From contig NZ_JAHHZM010000001.1 of the NCBI RefSeq assembly GCF_018642165.1, positions 868,001-932,000 on the forward strand: a stretch of DNA of 64,000 nt. The letters run 5' to 3'. Below the pieces are notes generated by a model. That model was not told the DNA's origin. It ran no database searches and saw only the letters and a program-made list of their open reading frames with translations. Shown here in pieces: positions 54,598 through 63,703 of this stretch (position 1 is the first letter of the stretch; each line of letters starts with the position of its first letter). Source of the DNA: Echinicola shivajiensis (GTDB lineage: Bacteria > Bacteroidota > Bacteroidia > Cytophagales > Cyclobacteriaceae). Both the position numbers and the translations under genes were made by a program.

Positions 54598-55536
54598 TTA
54601 TTTAGCAGCAAGGTTTTCCAATACAGACATCACTTCTTTAACGTGAGTTCTGGAAGTTTCCAACAATGCTTTCTCTTCATCGTTAAGATCTAGTTCGATC
54701 ACTTTTTCGATACCATTCTTACCTAAGATAACTGGAACGCCTAAGTAACAATCATCAATTCCATATTCTCCTTCCAATTTGATACAAACTGGGAATACTC
54801 TTTTTTGGTTTTTAACGATAGCTTCAACCATCTGAGCAGCAGCTGAACCTGGTGCATACCAAGCAGAAGTACCCATTAGTTTCACCAATTCACCACCACC
54901 GAACTTAGTTCTTTCGATAATTGCATCCAACTTGTCCTTATCGATCAACTCAGTCACTGGGATACCAGCTACTGTAGTATATCTAGGAAGTGGCACCATA
55001 GTATCACCATGACCACCCATAAGGATTGCTTGGATTTCTTTTGGAGAAATATTCAACTCCTCAGCGATAAATGCACGGTAACGAGCAGTATCCAGGATAC
55101 CCGCCATACCGATTACTTTGGTACGAGGAAGTTTTGAAGTGATATGAGCTTGGAAAGTCATCACATCAAGAGGATTAGATACGATGATCACGATAGCATC
55201 TGGAGAATGCTTGATTACATTTTCCGTAACTGATTTCACGATACCTGCATTGGTTTCGATCAAATCATCACGTGTCATGCCTGGTTTACGAGGAAGACCA
55301 GAAGTAATTACCACTACATCAGAATTAGCAGTTTTGGTATAATCATTTGTACTTCCTACAGTTCTGCTGTCATAAGCATTGATAGGGGCCTTTTGCCAAA
55401 TATCCAAAGCTTTACCTTCAGCTACTCCTTCTTTAATATCTACCAATACAATCTCCTCAGCGATTTCTCTGTATGCCAATACATCAGCGCAAGTAGCACC
55501 CACATTACCGGCTCCAACTACGGTTACTTTAGTCAT
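54598..55536 (-). CDS. mdh: Malate dehydrogenase (LDH-like type)
   Basis: Mdh oxidises malate to oxaloacetate in the citrate cycle. The 312-residue protein has the NAD motif VTVVGAGNVGATCAD (4-18), adenine Asp in VLVDIKEG, catalytic loop LPRKPGMTRDDL with Arg residues (about 81-92), SNPLDVMT (Asn-Asp region) and active His in ILMGGHGDTMVP (about 170-181). Length is typical for the LDH-like Mdh family. Single-gene unit with own terminator. The flanking gene is the large propeller protein. Confidence 0.94.
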   Translation of the reverse strand: MTKVTVVGAGNVGATCADVLAYREIAEEIVLVDIKEGVAEGKALDIWQKAPINAYDSRTVGSTNDYTKTANSDVVVITSGLPRKPGMTRDDLIETNAGIVKSVTENVIKHSPDAIVIIVSNPLDVMTFQAHITSKLPRTKVIGMAGILDTARYRAFIAEELNISPKEIQAILMGGHGDTMVPLPRYTTVAGIPVTELIDKDKLDAIIERTKFGGGELVKLMGTSAWYAPGSAAAQMVEAIVKNQKRVFPVCIKLEGEYGIDDCYLGVPVILGKNGIEKVIELDLNDEEKALLETSRTHVKEVMSVLENLAAK

Positions 55537-55684
55537 GATTTATGATTTATTTTATTTTTTTGATTGAACTTTTGAAAAGCTCCGCTAAGATATTAAAGAA
55601 AGCCTATTTAATAAAGTATTCCCTTGATTAGTTGAAACCAATATTAGGCTGTATGTACAAGATTCTTAACAAGAGAAATAATGA

Positions 55685-56200
55685 TCACTCAAACATCTGT
55701 CCAAGCTTAAAAAATCCAAAGGAACTTTTGTAAGCTGAGAACAACCTATGATTATTGGCATTATAGTATTCAGCCAAAGAAGCTAACATTTTCGCCTTGA
55801 TTTTGGGGCTACTATCAAACACTTCCTTAACAGCATAATGTGGAATAACCATTAACTCCACTTCTTCGGAATCCACTATGGCTGTGTAAACCCGCTTGGC
55901 ATCTGTCAAAAGGGAATTTTCCCCAAATGCCATCCCCCTTCTTATCCTCAGGACATTCTCAAAGTTTTCTTTTATATCCACATTTAGGCTTACCTGTCCA
56001 CTCTTTACTATATATAATGCCTGGCTAGGATCATTCCTGAAAAATATTACCTCATCCTTCAAGTATTTCCTATTATGAATCGCTGATAAAAAACGATACA
56101 TCTCCGCATGTTTCAGTTTATTGAAAAAGACGGTATTGGCCAAAAATTCAAAAATCTCTAATTCTCCCTCTGAATAGGTTCTCTTAAAAGGGTTAAGCAT
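55685..56200 (-). CDS. Cyclic nucleotide-binding domain protein without DNA-binding part
   Basis: The 171-residue protein holds one cNMP-binding domain (Crp type, about 30-140): DEVIFFRNDPSQALYIVKSGQVSLNV and RRGMAFGENSLLTDAKRVYTAIVDSEEVELMVIPHYAVKEVF. The phosphate-binding cassette GENSLLTDAKR has Glu and an Arg at about the usual places. No HTH follows, so it is not itself a transcription factor and may act by binding a partner or regulating an enzyme. It lies six bases behind tilS, likely co-transcribed. Confidence 0.82.
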   Translation of the reverse strand: MLNPFKRTYSEGELEIFEFLANTVFFNKLKHAEMYRFLSAIHNRKYLKDEVIFFRNDPSQALYIVKSGQVSLNVDIKENFENVLRIRRGMAFGENSLLTDAKRVYTAIVDSEEVELMVIPHYAVKEVFDSSPKIKAKMLASLAEYYNANNHRLFSAYKSSFGFFKLGQMFE

Positions 56201-56206
56201 AAGCCT

Positions 56207-57529
56207 TTATTTAAATTTCAAATACATCACCTCTTTTGTGGCAGGTGACACCTTAAAACGGTCATCAACCCTGTAACCCATCACCCAAACAACCTCACCA
56301 TTGGCATCACACAGGACTTTGACTTCTCTTTTAGCAATTACAGGCACTTTCAAATCTATCAAAAAATCGCTGATTTTTTTAAACTTTTTCATGCCTAAAG
56401 GGCGAAATCTATCCCCTTCCTTCCAGTTCCTAATTTGTAAAGGAAATTCTAAGGATCTTCTGTCCAACATGACATTCTTTGGACTTTTGTCAAGGGAGAC
56501 CTCCCCTTCCAGCACCAATATATCATAGACCGATTTTCCCAAATCAATTACAAAATCATTCTTTTCAACATACAATTCATTTTTGCTTGGATCTAAATCT
56601 CCCAAATAGATATAATCCCTATCGATATTCACCATATAGGATCTAGACTCAAATTTACGCCCTACCTCTCCTGCTTCTATAACACCCAACATATCATCCA
56701 CCTGATCAGCATTAAAACCATAATTTCTCAGCCAATAATAAAGCAGCGACTTTTTTCCTGGAACATCTTCCAAAACTGATTTCTCCAGAAACAGAACTTC
56801 ACTTTCCTCTTTCACATGCCCTTTCAACCACAAATCATAAAGGTAGAAGAATGCCCTTCCTGTGTCTTTCAGTCTATCAAAACTTTGATGAAGCTTCTCT
56901 TCCACCAAAGGATCATGAGACTTCATCAAAGGCAAAACCTCATTTCTCAAAAAATTACGTTTATAATCACTTTCCCTATTGGAACTATCTTCTCTCCAAT
57001 CAATCTGTTCTTTAGCTGAATACCCCTCAAGATCCTTCCTGCTAAAAGGCAATAACGGCCGAATAATATGATCTCGAATTTCAGACATCCCATACACTCC
57101 CTCAATCCCTGTTCCTCTTTGTAAATTCAAAAGTATGGTCTCTAGTTGATCATCTGCATGATGTGCCACCACTATACCTGCAAAACCTTGATCAATTCGA
57201 ACTTCTTCAAACCAATCATAACGCAGATCCCTAGCGGCCATTTGGGTGGAAATCCCCAATGAAGCGGCATATTTCTTTGTCTCAAAATGTTTGATTATAC
57301 AGGGCACTTCCAACTCATCAGCTAAGTCTCTAACAAACTTTTCATCACCATCACTTTCAGTACCACGTAAGCCAAAATTACAATGGGCCATTGTAAAATC
57401 TATTTGGGCTCTTTTCAATAAAACTGCCAAACAAACACTATCAATCCCTCCGCTTATGGCCAAAAGATAACGCTTACTGGTATCTAAAAGATTTTTTCCC
57501 CGTATATGTTGGATAAACTGATCAAGCAT
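56207..57529 (-). CDS. tilS: tRNA(Ile)-lysidine synthetase
   Basis: TilS converts C34 of the CAU-anticodon tRNA-Ile to lysidine. The protein of 440 residues (from the ATG giving MLDQFIQH; an upstream frame adds 13 residues) has the PP-loop AISGGIDSVCLAV (about 20-32), VAHHADDQLETILLNLQRGTG, DWREDSSN and a C-terminal substrate domain (RDWKEGDRFRPLGM type, here NWKEGDRFRPLGM). The start is divergent from the OstA-like gene. Confidence 0.92.
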   Translation of the reverse strand: MLDQFIQHIRGKNLLDTSKRYLLAISGGIDSVCLAVLLKRAQIDFTMAHCNFGLRGTESDGDEKFVRDLADELEVPCIIKHFETKKYAASLGISTQMAARDLRYDWFEEVRIDQGFAGIVVAHHADDQLETILLNLQRGTGIEGVYGMSEIRDHIIRPLLPFSRKDLEGYSAKEQIDWREDSSNRESDYKRNFLRNEVLPLMKSHDPLVEEKLHQSFDRLKDTGRAFFYLYDLWLKGHVKEESEVLFLEKSVLEDVPGKKSLLYYWLRNYGFNADQVDDMLGVIEAGEVGRKFESRSYMVNIDRDYIYLGDLDPSKNELYVEKNDFVIDLGKSVYDILVLEGEVSLDKSPKNVMLDRRSLEFPLQIRNWKEGDRFRPLGMKKFKKISDFLIDLKVPVIAKREVKVLCDANGEVVWVMGYRVDDRFKVSPATKEVMYLKFK

Positions 57530-57578
57530 AAACCAAAAATACCATTTTTGATTAATTTTGTCGTTCATATAAACCAGA

Positions 57579-59234
57579 ATGCTAAAAAAGAATCCTACAT
57601 ATCTCCTTTCACTGATACTTTTAATTTTCAGCTTTCAATTCAGCCGGGCTCAAGACCAAGGGACTACCAAGACACTAAAGATCATAAAGTCTGAAAGACT
57701 TAGATCGGTTGGCAACATCCAAAAGCTGATCAATAATGTGGTGATGAAACAGGACAACACAATGATCTACTGTGATTCAGCATATTTCTACGAAAAGGAA
57801 AACAAGGCAAAGCTTTTTGGTAATGTACGGATGAACAATCCTGTAGACACAGTCTCCAGCACCAGTCGTTACGCTGATTATGACGGAAACACCCAACTGG
57901 CCAAGCTCAGAGACAACGTGGTATTCAAAAAAGCCGGAACAACACTTTACACTGACTATCTTGACTACGACAAAAGATATGGCATAGCAGATTATTATAA
58001 CTTTGGAAAAGTAGTTGACTCCACCAATGTACTGACCAGCCAAAGGGGCCGCTATGAAACCCAGATTGAAAAAATCACCTTTCGGGATAATGTCATCCTT
58101 GTCAATCCTGAATATACACTTAAGTCAAACACCCTTTTTTATTACACCTTAAATAAAACTGCGGAAACCGAAGGGCTTACCAATATCAGGTCACCTGAAG
58201 GAGATGAGCTCAATGCCAAAAAAGGAAGCTACTACGACACCCAGAAAAAATTATTCAGGTTTTTCCAAGGCGATGTGGAAAATGAGACCAGCAAAGTCTC
58301 TGGAGACACATTATTTTATGATGATTCAAAAAAATATTACGAGGCCAGGGATAATGTCAGCATCTTCAATAAAGAAAGAAACTTAGAAGTTTTTGGTGAC
58401 CGGGGAAAGTATTGGGAGGACAGAAGATATTCAGAGGTTTTCGGTAATGCGCTCGTTCAAAAATACTTTAAAGAAGACACCCTCTACATGGCTGCAGACA
58501 CTCTGATCAGTCAAGACAGTGAATCAGCAGAAAATAGATATATGCTAGCCTTCCCTAACACAAAAATGATCAAAGGGAATATGTCAGGCAGGGCAGACTC
58601 AACGGCCTACGTTTATCCAGATTCGACAATTTACCTATATGGCGACCCATTGCTTTGGAACAATAAAAGTCAAATCTCGGCAGACAGCATAAACTTTGTC
58701 ATTGCCAATGAAGACATAGACAAGGTTTTCCTTAAGGAAAACTCCTTTGTAATCACTTCAGATACCATAGCCAACTTCAACCAAATCAAGGGGAGACATA
58801 TGACTGGACACTTTTCTGAAGGAGACATGTCCCGACTGGATGTTGAAGGAAATGGAGAGTCGCTATATTTTGCTTTAGAAAACGATACGACGGTTCAGGG
58901 CATCAACACACTATTATGTGGGAAAATCATCATGTATTTTGAGGATGGCAATGTAACCAAGATCAATCACACCATAAACCCTGATGCATCTTTTATTCCT
59001 CCACACCTTATTACAGAAGATGACACTAAGCTAAAGGGCTTCTCTTGGCGCATTGAAGAGAGACCTGATATGAAAATGATTTATGAGTGGAGAAAACCAC
59101 TAGAAAGAGAAGAAAATCCATCAAATTTATTCAATGAACCAAACATTAGAATCCCTTACCCCAATGAGGATGAAGTTGAAGAAATCATTAATGAATGGTT
59201 AAATAAGCAGAATAAAAACCTAAAAAAACCCTAA
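57579..59234 (+). CDS. OstA-like protein (LptA/LptD-N-like)
   Basis: The protein of 551 residues has a signal peptide ending RAQ (about 1-25) and repeated OstA strands (MIYCDSAYFYEKENKAKLFGNVRM, about 53-76; YADYDGNTQLAKLRDNVVF; YESEKxxxx pattern), as in LptA and the LptD N-terminal domain, which carry lipopolysaccharide across the periplasm. Bacteroidota have a large single OstA-like protein of this size. It starts the envelope and housekeeping block up to recN, and is divergent from tilS with about 50 bases between. Confidence 0.8.
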   Translation: MLKKNPTYLLSLILLIFSFQFSRAQDQGTTKTLKIIKSERLRSVGNIQKLINNVVMKQDNTMIYCDSAYFYEKENKAKLFGNVRMNNPVDTVSSTSRYADYDGNTQLAKLRDNVVFKKAGTTLYTDYLDYDKRYGIADYYNFGKVVDSTNVLTSQRGRYETQIEKITFRDNVILVNPEYTLKSNTLFYYTLNKTAETEGLTNIRSPEGDELNAKKGSYYDTQKKLFRFFQGDVENETSKVSGDTLFYDDSKKYYEARDNVSIFNKERNLEVFGDRGKYWEDRRYSEVFGNALVQKYFKEDTLYMAADTLISQDSESAENRYMLAFPNTKMIKGNMSGRADSTAYVYPDSTIYLYGDPLLWNNKSQISADSINFVIANEDIDKVFLKENSFVITSDTIANFNQIKGRHMTGHFSEGDMSRLDVEGNGESLYFALENDTTVQGINTLLCGKIIMYFEDGNVTKINHTINPDASFIPPHLITEDDTKLKGFSWRIEERPDMKMIYEWRKPLEREENPSNLFNEPNIRIPYPNEDEVEEIINEWLNKQNKNLKKP

Positions 59235-59404
59235 TCACTTAGCTTAAAAACAGCTGAAACGCTTACCATTCAAATAAATTTTGCAGGGGTTAACATTTTT
59301 TAACCGTAATTACTTTAAAAGAACAAATCTTATCGGTATTTTTATACGTATAACATTAAGGATAACAACGAATTAAAAGAATATCTTATTGGAATAACAT
59401 TTAC

Positions 59405-60121
59405 ATGAAAAATTTTTTATCGCTACTCACCATGTTTTTTATCTTTTTTCAACTGTCATCAGTTGAAGCAAGACAGGTGCGTGTTCTAAGCGATAAGGCC
59501 CAATTCACCGGAAAAATCAACAGTACCCAAAGACAATCCATTATTATTCAAAACGATTCTGATGAAGAGAAAGAATATGTCTTAAAATTCATGCGTGGTG
59601 AAATCGGCTCATCTCAAGACATCAATTTGTGTATCGGTGACCAATGTTTTGACCCTAGAAAGGACCTTGCCAAAATTAAACTTAACTTGGAACCTGGGGA
59701 GGTCTTCACAGATCTTTATATTGAATTCAGCACAGGGATCACTGAAACCAAAGGCACCTTTGACTTACACTTCTCCAACACCGAAAACCTTCGCGATGTA
59801 TTTATCATCGAAGGAGTTTATGAAGTCTTCGCTCCTAAGGATGCTGAAATTGTGGACCATGAGGCCATATCATTTGGTGAAGTTTATCCTAACCCAAGTA
59901 ATAGAATTGCCCAAATAGACTATCAAATAAAGGATCCAAATGCTACTATTAAACTGGCAATCAACAGCTTTATTGGAAACCCCATTGAAGAATTGACCCT
60001 TTCCCCTCAACAAAAAACACTTCTGATCAATGTCAGTGACTTTAATCCTGGGGTATATCTATACACCTTGATTGTCAACGGTAAAAATATAGTCACCAAG
60101 AAGCTCGTTGTTAAAAAATAA
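59405..60121 (+). CDS. Secreted protein with T9SS type A sorting domain
   Basis: The protein of 238 residues has a signal peptide (MKNFLSLLTMFFIFFQLSSVEA, about 1-22), a beta-rich domain (about 25-145) with a CIGDQC pair, and a C-terminal type IX sorting domain: VYPNPSNRIAQIDYQI (about 164-179) and NPGVYLYTLIVNGKNIVTKKLVVK (end). Such proteins are exported by T9SS and then anchored at the cell surface or released. It stands between OstA-like and bamD; its function is unknown. Confidence 0.8.
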   Translation: MKNFLSLLTMFFIFFQLSSVEARQVRVLSDKAQFTGKINSTQRQSIIIQNDSDEEKEYVLKFMRGEIGSSQDINLCIGDQCFDPRKDLAKIKLNLEPGEVFTDLYIEFSTGITETKGTFDLHFSNTENLRDVFIIEGVYEVFAPKDAEIVDHEAISFGEVYPNPSNRIAQIDYQIKDPNATIKLAINSFIGNPIEELTLSPQQKTLLINVSDFNPGVYLYTLIVNGKNIVTKKLVVKK

Positions 60122-60148
60122 TCCTTTCGAGATACAAGCTAACTAACT

Positions 60149-60178
60149 TTGATACAGAATCAAATTCCCTTATATTTG
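60149..60178 (+). promoter_or_regulatory. Promoter of bamD
   Basis: TTG (60149-60151), 19 bases and TATATTTG (60171-60178) give an exact match to the Bacteroidota promoter. The first ATG is only ten bases downstream, so the mRNA would have almost no leader. Confidence 0.75.
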
Positions 60179-60188
60179 CAGATTGAAA

Positions 60189-61142
60189 ATGATGAACACA
60201 GTTATTAAGTATACATTACTATTTGTAATCATCATCTCATTAGGTTCCTGCGGCAAGTTTTACAAGCTGGAGAAAAGCACCAACTGGGATGACGTTTACA
60301 CTGCGGCCAACGAATACTACCAAGAAGGTGAGTACAGTAAATCCATTATCCTTTACGATAAGGTATTACCAGTAATCCGTGGAAGCGAAAAATCTGAATT
60401 GGCTCAGTTCAACTATGCTTATGCCCACTTCAGACTAAAAAGATATATAGAAGCAGCAAGTTATTTCAACAACTTCTACCAAAGCTATAGCCGAAGCCCA
60501 ATGGCAGAGGAGGCTTTGTTTATGCATGCCTACTCTTTATATATGGATGCTCCTGACTATAACTTGGACCAAAAGAGCAGTAAGGAAGCAGTTACAGCCA
60601 TTCAGCAATTCATCAACCGATTCCCTGAATCAGATTCTTATGAACGTGCAATGAGCATGGTCACTGATCTTCAGTCAAGATTTGAGAAAAAGGCCTATGA
60701 GGAATCACAGATGTATTATAGACTAACTGAAGGGCTTTTCCCTGGACAGTTTTACTTGGCATGTATCGTAAACTTTCAGAATTTTGCCAAAAGATATCCT
60801 AACAGTGTACATAATGAAGAACTAGCTTATAAGTTAGTAGAAGTTAGCACAGCATATGCGGAAAGAAGTATTTTCAGCAAGAAAGAAGAAAGACTTCAGG
60901 AAGCCATTGAATTTGGAGAAGATTTTAACAGAAAATACCCTGAAAGTGATTTCAACAAAGAGGTAGTTTCACTTGTTGAGCAGTCCAAAACCGAATTGAA
61001 CTCCCATCAAAAACTGAAGAAACAGTACGAGGAAATCAAGGCAAGAGAGGCAGCGCTTAGAAAAGAAAAACAAGAAGAACAGCAAGAAGACGAAGTTGAG
61101 CTTGAAGAAGCTGTAAAGCCTGCTAATGCCGGCAGCAAATAA
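60189..61142 (+). CDS. bamD: Outer membrane assembly lipoprotein BamD
   Basis: BamD is part of the BAM machine that inserts beta-barrels in the outer membrane. The protein of 317 residues has a lipoprotein signal (LGSC at about 20-23), then five TPR-like repeats (NEYYQEGEYSKSIILYDKVL, FNYAYAHFRLKRYIEAASYFNNFY, and so on to about 260). The C-terminus is a coiled, charged tail (KQEEQQEDEVELEEA), longer than in Proteobacteria. I start at the first ATG (MMNTVIKY); an upstream TTG would add two residues. Confidence 0.9.
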   Translation: MMNTVIKYTLLFVIIISLGSCGKFYKLEKSTNWDDVYTAANEYYQEGEYSKSIILYDKVLPVIRGSEKSELAQFNYAYAHFRLKRYIEAASYFNNFYQSYSRSPMAEEALFMHAYSLYMDAPDYNLDQKSSKEAVTAIQQFINRFPESDSYERAMSMVTDLQSRFEKKAYEESQMYYRLTEGLFPGQFYLACIVNFQNFAKRYPNSVHNEELAYKLVEVSTAYAERSIFSKKEERLQEAIEFGEDFNRKYPESDFNKEVVSLVEQSKTELNSHQKLKKQYEEIKAREAALRKEKQEEQQEDEVELEEAVKPANAGSK

Positions 61143-61175
61143 TTCAATCAAATAGAAAATAAACTTTATATCAAT

Positions 61176-61493
61176 ATGGCAGTTAATCCTTCAATTATCA
61201 CTAGAGACTTGGACAAAGTAGCCGAAAAGTCTGGCAACCTTTATGAGTCCCTTCATATCGTTGCTCAAAGAGCTAAGCAAATCTCTTTGGCAACCAAAGA
61301 AGAATTAAACAACAAGCTATCTGAGTTTGCATCTACTGTCGACAACTTAGAAGAGGTATTTGAAAACAAGGAGCAAATTGAAATCTCTAAATTCTACGAA
61401 AGAATGCCTAAGCCAACCAACTTGGCCATGGAAGAGTTTATGGAGGACAAAGTTCACTTCCGTAATCCAAACCTCGATTCAGAAGAAGAATAA
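61176..61493 (+). CDS. rpoZ: RNA polymerase omega subunit
   Basis: The protein of 105 residues fits the Bacteroidota omega/Rpb6 type: PSIITRDLDKVAEKSGNLYESLHIVAQRAKQI (about 4-35) has the RAxQI signature for binding the beta-prime subunit. It is longer than E. coli omega by a C-terminal acidic end. It sits 33 bases after bamD and five before coaBC, as in other genomes of the group. Confidence 0.9.
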   Translation: MAVNPSIITRDLDKVAEKSGNLYESLHIVAQRAKQISLATKEELNNKLSEFASTVDNLEEVFENKEQIEISKFYERMPKPTNLAMEEFMEDKVHFRNPNLDSEEE

Positions 61494-61498
61494 TCATC

Positions 61499-62710
61499 AT
61501 GCAGCTGCAAGGCAAAAGAGTATTACTTGCTGTTACAGGAAGCATTGCCGCCTATAAAGCAGCTCACTTAACCAGATTACTGGTCAAAGAAGGAGCAGAA
61601 GTGCAAATCATTATGAGCACTTCTGCTCTTGACTTTATCACCCCTCTGACATTATCTACACTTTCCAAAAAACCAGTTTACCACCAGTTTCATAAGAACG
61701 AAACAGGAGAATGGAACAACCATGTGGAATTGGGACTTTGGGCAGACATTTTTCTTATAGCCCCGCTTAGTGCCAGTACCCTTTCCAAACTTGCCCATGG
61801 CAATTCTGACAATTTAGTCACCGCAACATATCTTTCAGCACGCTGCCCAGTAATGCTGGCTCCTGCAATGGACTTGGATATGTACCAACATCCCTCTGTC
61901 CGATCTAATCTTGCTATAGCAAAGGAATATGGCAATATCATCTTGGACGCAGAAAGTGGAGAACTGGCTAGTGGATTAAGTGGGCAAGGCCGAATGATGG
62001 AGCCAGAGCATATCCTGGAAAAGATCATCAGCCATTTCAATAAATCAAAGGATTTTGAAGGCAAAAAAATCATGATCACTGCTGGCCCTACCCAAGAAGC
62101 TATTGATCCAGTAAGGTTTATAGGAAACCATTCCAGTGGAAAGATGGGTATTGCCCTAGCTGAAAATCTTGCCAACCGCGGTGCTAAAATAGAATTGATC
62201 CTGGGCCCGAGCCAAATCAGCGTCAGCCATCCTAATATCAAAATAAGCCCTGTTACCAGTACTCAGGAAATGTACAAAGCGGCTCAAGCTGTTCATCCTA
62301 ATGTAGATATATGTATTTTTGCTGCTGCAGTAGCCGATTACACTCCTGCCGATCCTGCTAAAGAAAAGATCAAGAAGAATGATGAGGAGATGTCTCTCAC
62401 CCTAAAGAAAAATGTGGACATCGCAGCAAGTTTAGGGGCAGTAAAAAAAGAAGGCCAGTTCCATGTCGGTTTTGCTTTAGAAACCACTCAAGAAGAGGAA
62501 AATGCCCAAGCAAAATTAAAAAAGAAAAACTTTGACTTTATTGTGCTCAACTCGATGAATGATTCTGGAGCGGGGTTCAAACATGACACCAATAAAGTTA
62601 CCATTTTCCATCATTCAGGCCAAAAACAGGTCAGCGATCTATTGCCCAAATCTGCCATAGCAGAATTAATCGTAGACACCTTGAAAAAACAGTTGGGACC
62701 CGAAAATTGA
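61499..62710 (+). CDS. coaBC: Phosphopantothenoylcysteine decarboxylase/synthase
   Basis: CoaBC joins phosphopantothenate to cysteine and decarboxylates the product on the path to coenzyme A. The 403-residue protein has a CoaC flavin domain (about 1-185) with VTGSIAAYK (12-20) and His75 and a CoaB domain (about 190-400) with ITAGPTQEAIDPVRFIGNHSSGKMG. The CoaC motif, commonly PxMNxxMW, reads PAMDLDMY (122-129), with Asp125 in place of Asn. Length is normal. Confidence 0.9.
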   Translation: MQLQGKRVLLAVTGSIAAYKAAHLTRLLVKEGAEVQIIMSTSALDFITPLTLSTLSKKPVYHQFHKNETGEWNNHVELGLWADIFLIAPLSASTLSKLAHGNSDNLVTATYLSARCPVMLAPAMDLDMYQHPSVRSNLAIAKEYGNIILDAESGELASGLSGQGRMMEPEHILEKIISHFNKSKDFEGKKIMITAGPTQEAIDPVRFIGNHSSGKMGIALAENLANRGAKIELILGPSQISVSHPNIKISPVTSTQEMYKAAQAVHPNVDICIFAAAVADYTPADPAKEKIKKNDEEMSLTLKKNVDIAASLGAVKKEGQFHVGFALETTQEEENAQAKLKKKNFDFIVLNSMNDSGAGFKHDTNKVTIFHHSGQKQVSDLLPKSAIAELIVDTLKKQLGPEN

Positions 62711-62750
62711 TTTGAACATTATTTTTATATTTAGGCAACACCAAGACAAT

Positions 62751-63653
62751 ATGAGGATCAAACTGATTTTACTTTTCTGCTTTATATCCACTTTTCAGGT
62801 TGCTGCACAGGAACTTAATTTCACAGTATCTATCAACAGTGACAGGGCCAGGACCCAAAACAAAGACATCTTTGATCAGATGAAAAATTCCTTTGAACAG
62901 TTTCTAAATGGGAGAAGCTGGACAAATGACCAATTCACCCCTGAAGAGCGTATCAAAGGAAATATCCTGATCACCATCAATGACATGCCTCAGGTTGGTT
63001 TCTTCGAAGCTACTGTTCAAATACAAGCAGTGAGACCAATTTATGGAACGAGCTATGAAAGCTTGACATTTAACTTTGTAGACCGAAATTGGAGTTTTGA
63101 ATTTCTTGAGTCCCAACCGATGGAATTCAACCGATACTCCCATTTAAGCGAAATCACTTCACTCTTAGCCTATTATGCCAATATTGTCATTGGGATAGAC
63201 TATGATACTTTTTCTGCTGAGGGAGGAGAGCCTTATTTTGAGGTAGCCAACAATATTGTATCCAATGCCCAGCAATCATCTAGACCTGGCTGGGAACAGA
63301 GTCCAAGCAACAGAAGGAACCGATATTGGCTAATGAATGAGCTTTACAGTTCCCAAGTTACCAGATCCGTTAGAGATGCCTATTATCTTTATCATAGAAA
63401 GGGCATGGACCAATTGACTAAGTCCCCAGAAGAAGCCTATAAGAATATTCTAGCTGCGCTTCAAAAATTGGAAGAAGTAAACAACACTATTCCCAATAGT
63501 ATTTTGACCATTTCATTTATGGATGCGAAATCTGATGAAATCAGTAAAGTACTCAAAAATGCACCCGAGGAAATCCAAAATCAAGCCATAGAAATTCTGC
63601 TAAAAGTTGACCCCAACAATGCCAGAAAATACAATGACATCCTTAAAGGATAG
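62751..63653 (+). CDS. DUF4835 family protein
   Basis: The protein of 300 residues (start at ATG giving MRIKLILLF, giving a signal peptide ending AAQ) matches DUF4835 of Bacteroidota: ELNFTVSINSDRARTQNKDIF, SLTFNFVDRNWSFEFLESQ, LLAYYANIVIGIDYDTFS and RNRYWLMNELYSS. Function is unknown. An upstream TTG would put 13 odd residues in front of the signal. The gene is 40 bases after coaBC and before recN in the order common to the phylum. Confidence 0.8.
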   Translation: MRIKLILLFCFISTFQVAAQELNFTVSINSDRARTQNKDIFDQMKNSFEQFLNGRSWTNDQFTPEERIKGNILITINDMPQVGFFEATVQIQAVRPIYGTSYESLTFNFVDRNWSFEFLESQPMEFNRYSHLSEITSLLAYYANIVIGIDYDTFSAEGGEPYFEVANNIVSNAQQSSRPGWEQSPSNRRNRYWLMNELYSSQVTRSVRDAYYLYHRKGMDQLTKSPEEAYKNILAALQKLEEVNNTIPNSILTISFMDAKSDEISKVLKNAPEEIQNQAIEILLKVDPNNARKYNDILKG

Positions 63654-63703
63654 CTTGTTTTTGATTACTTTTACCTCCAATCCAAGAAAAACATTATCAC
63701 TAT

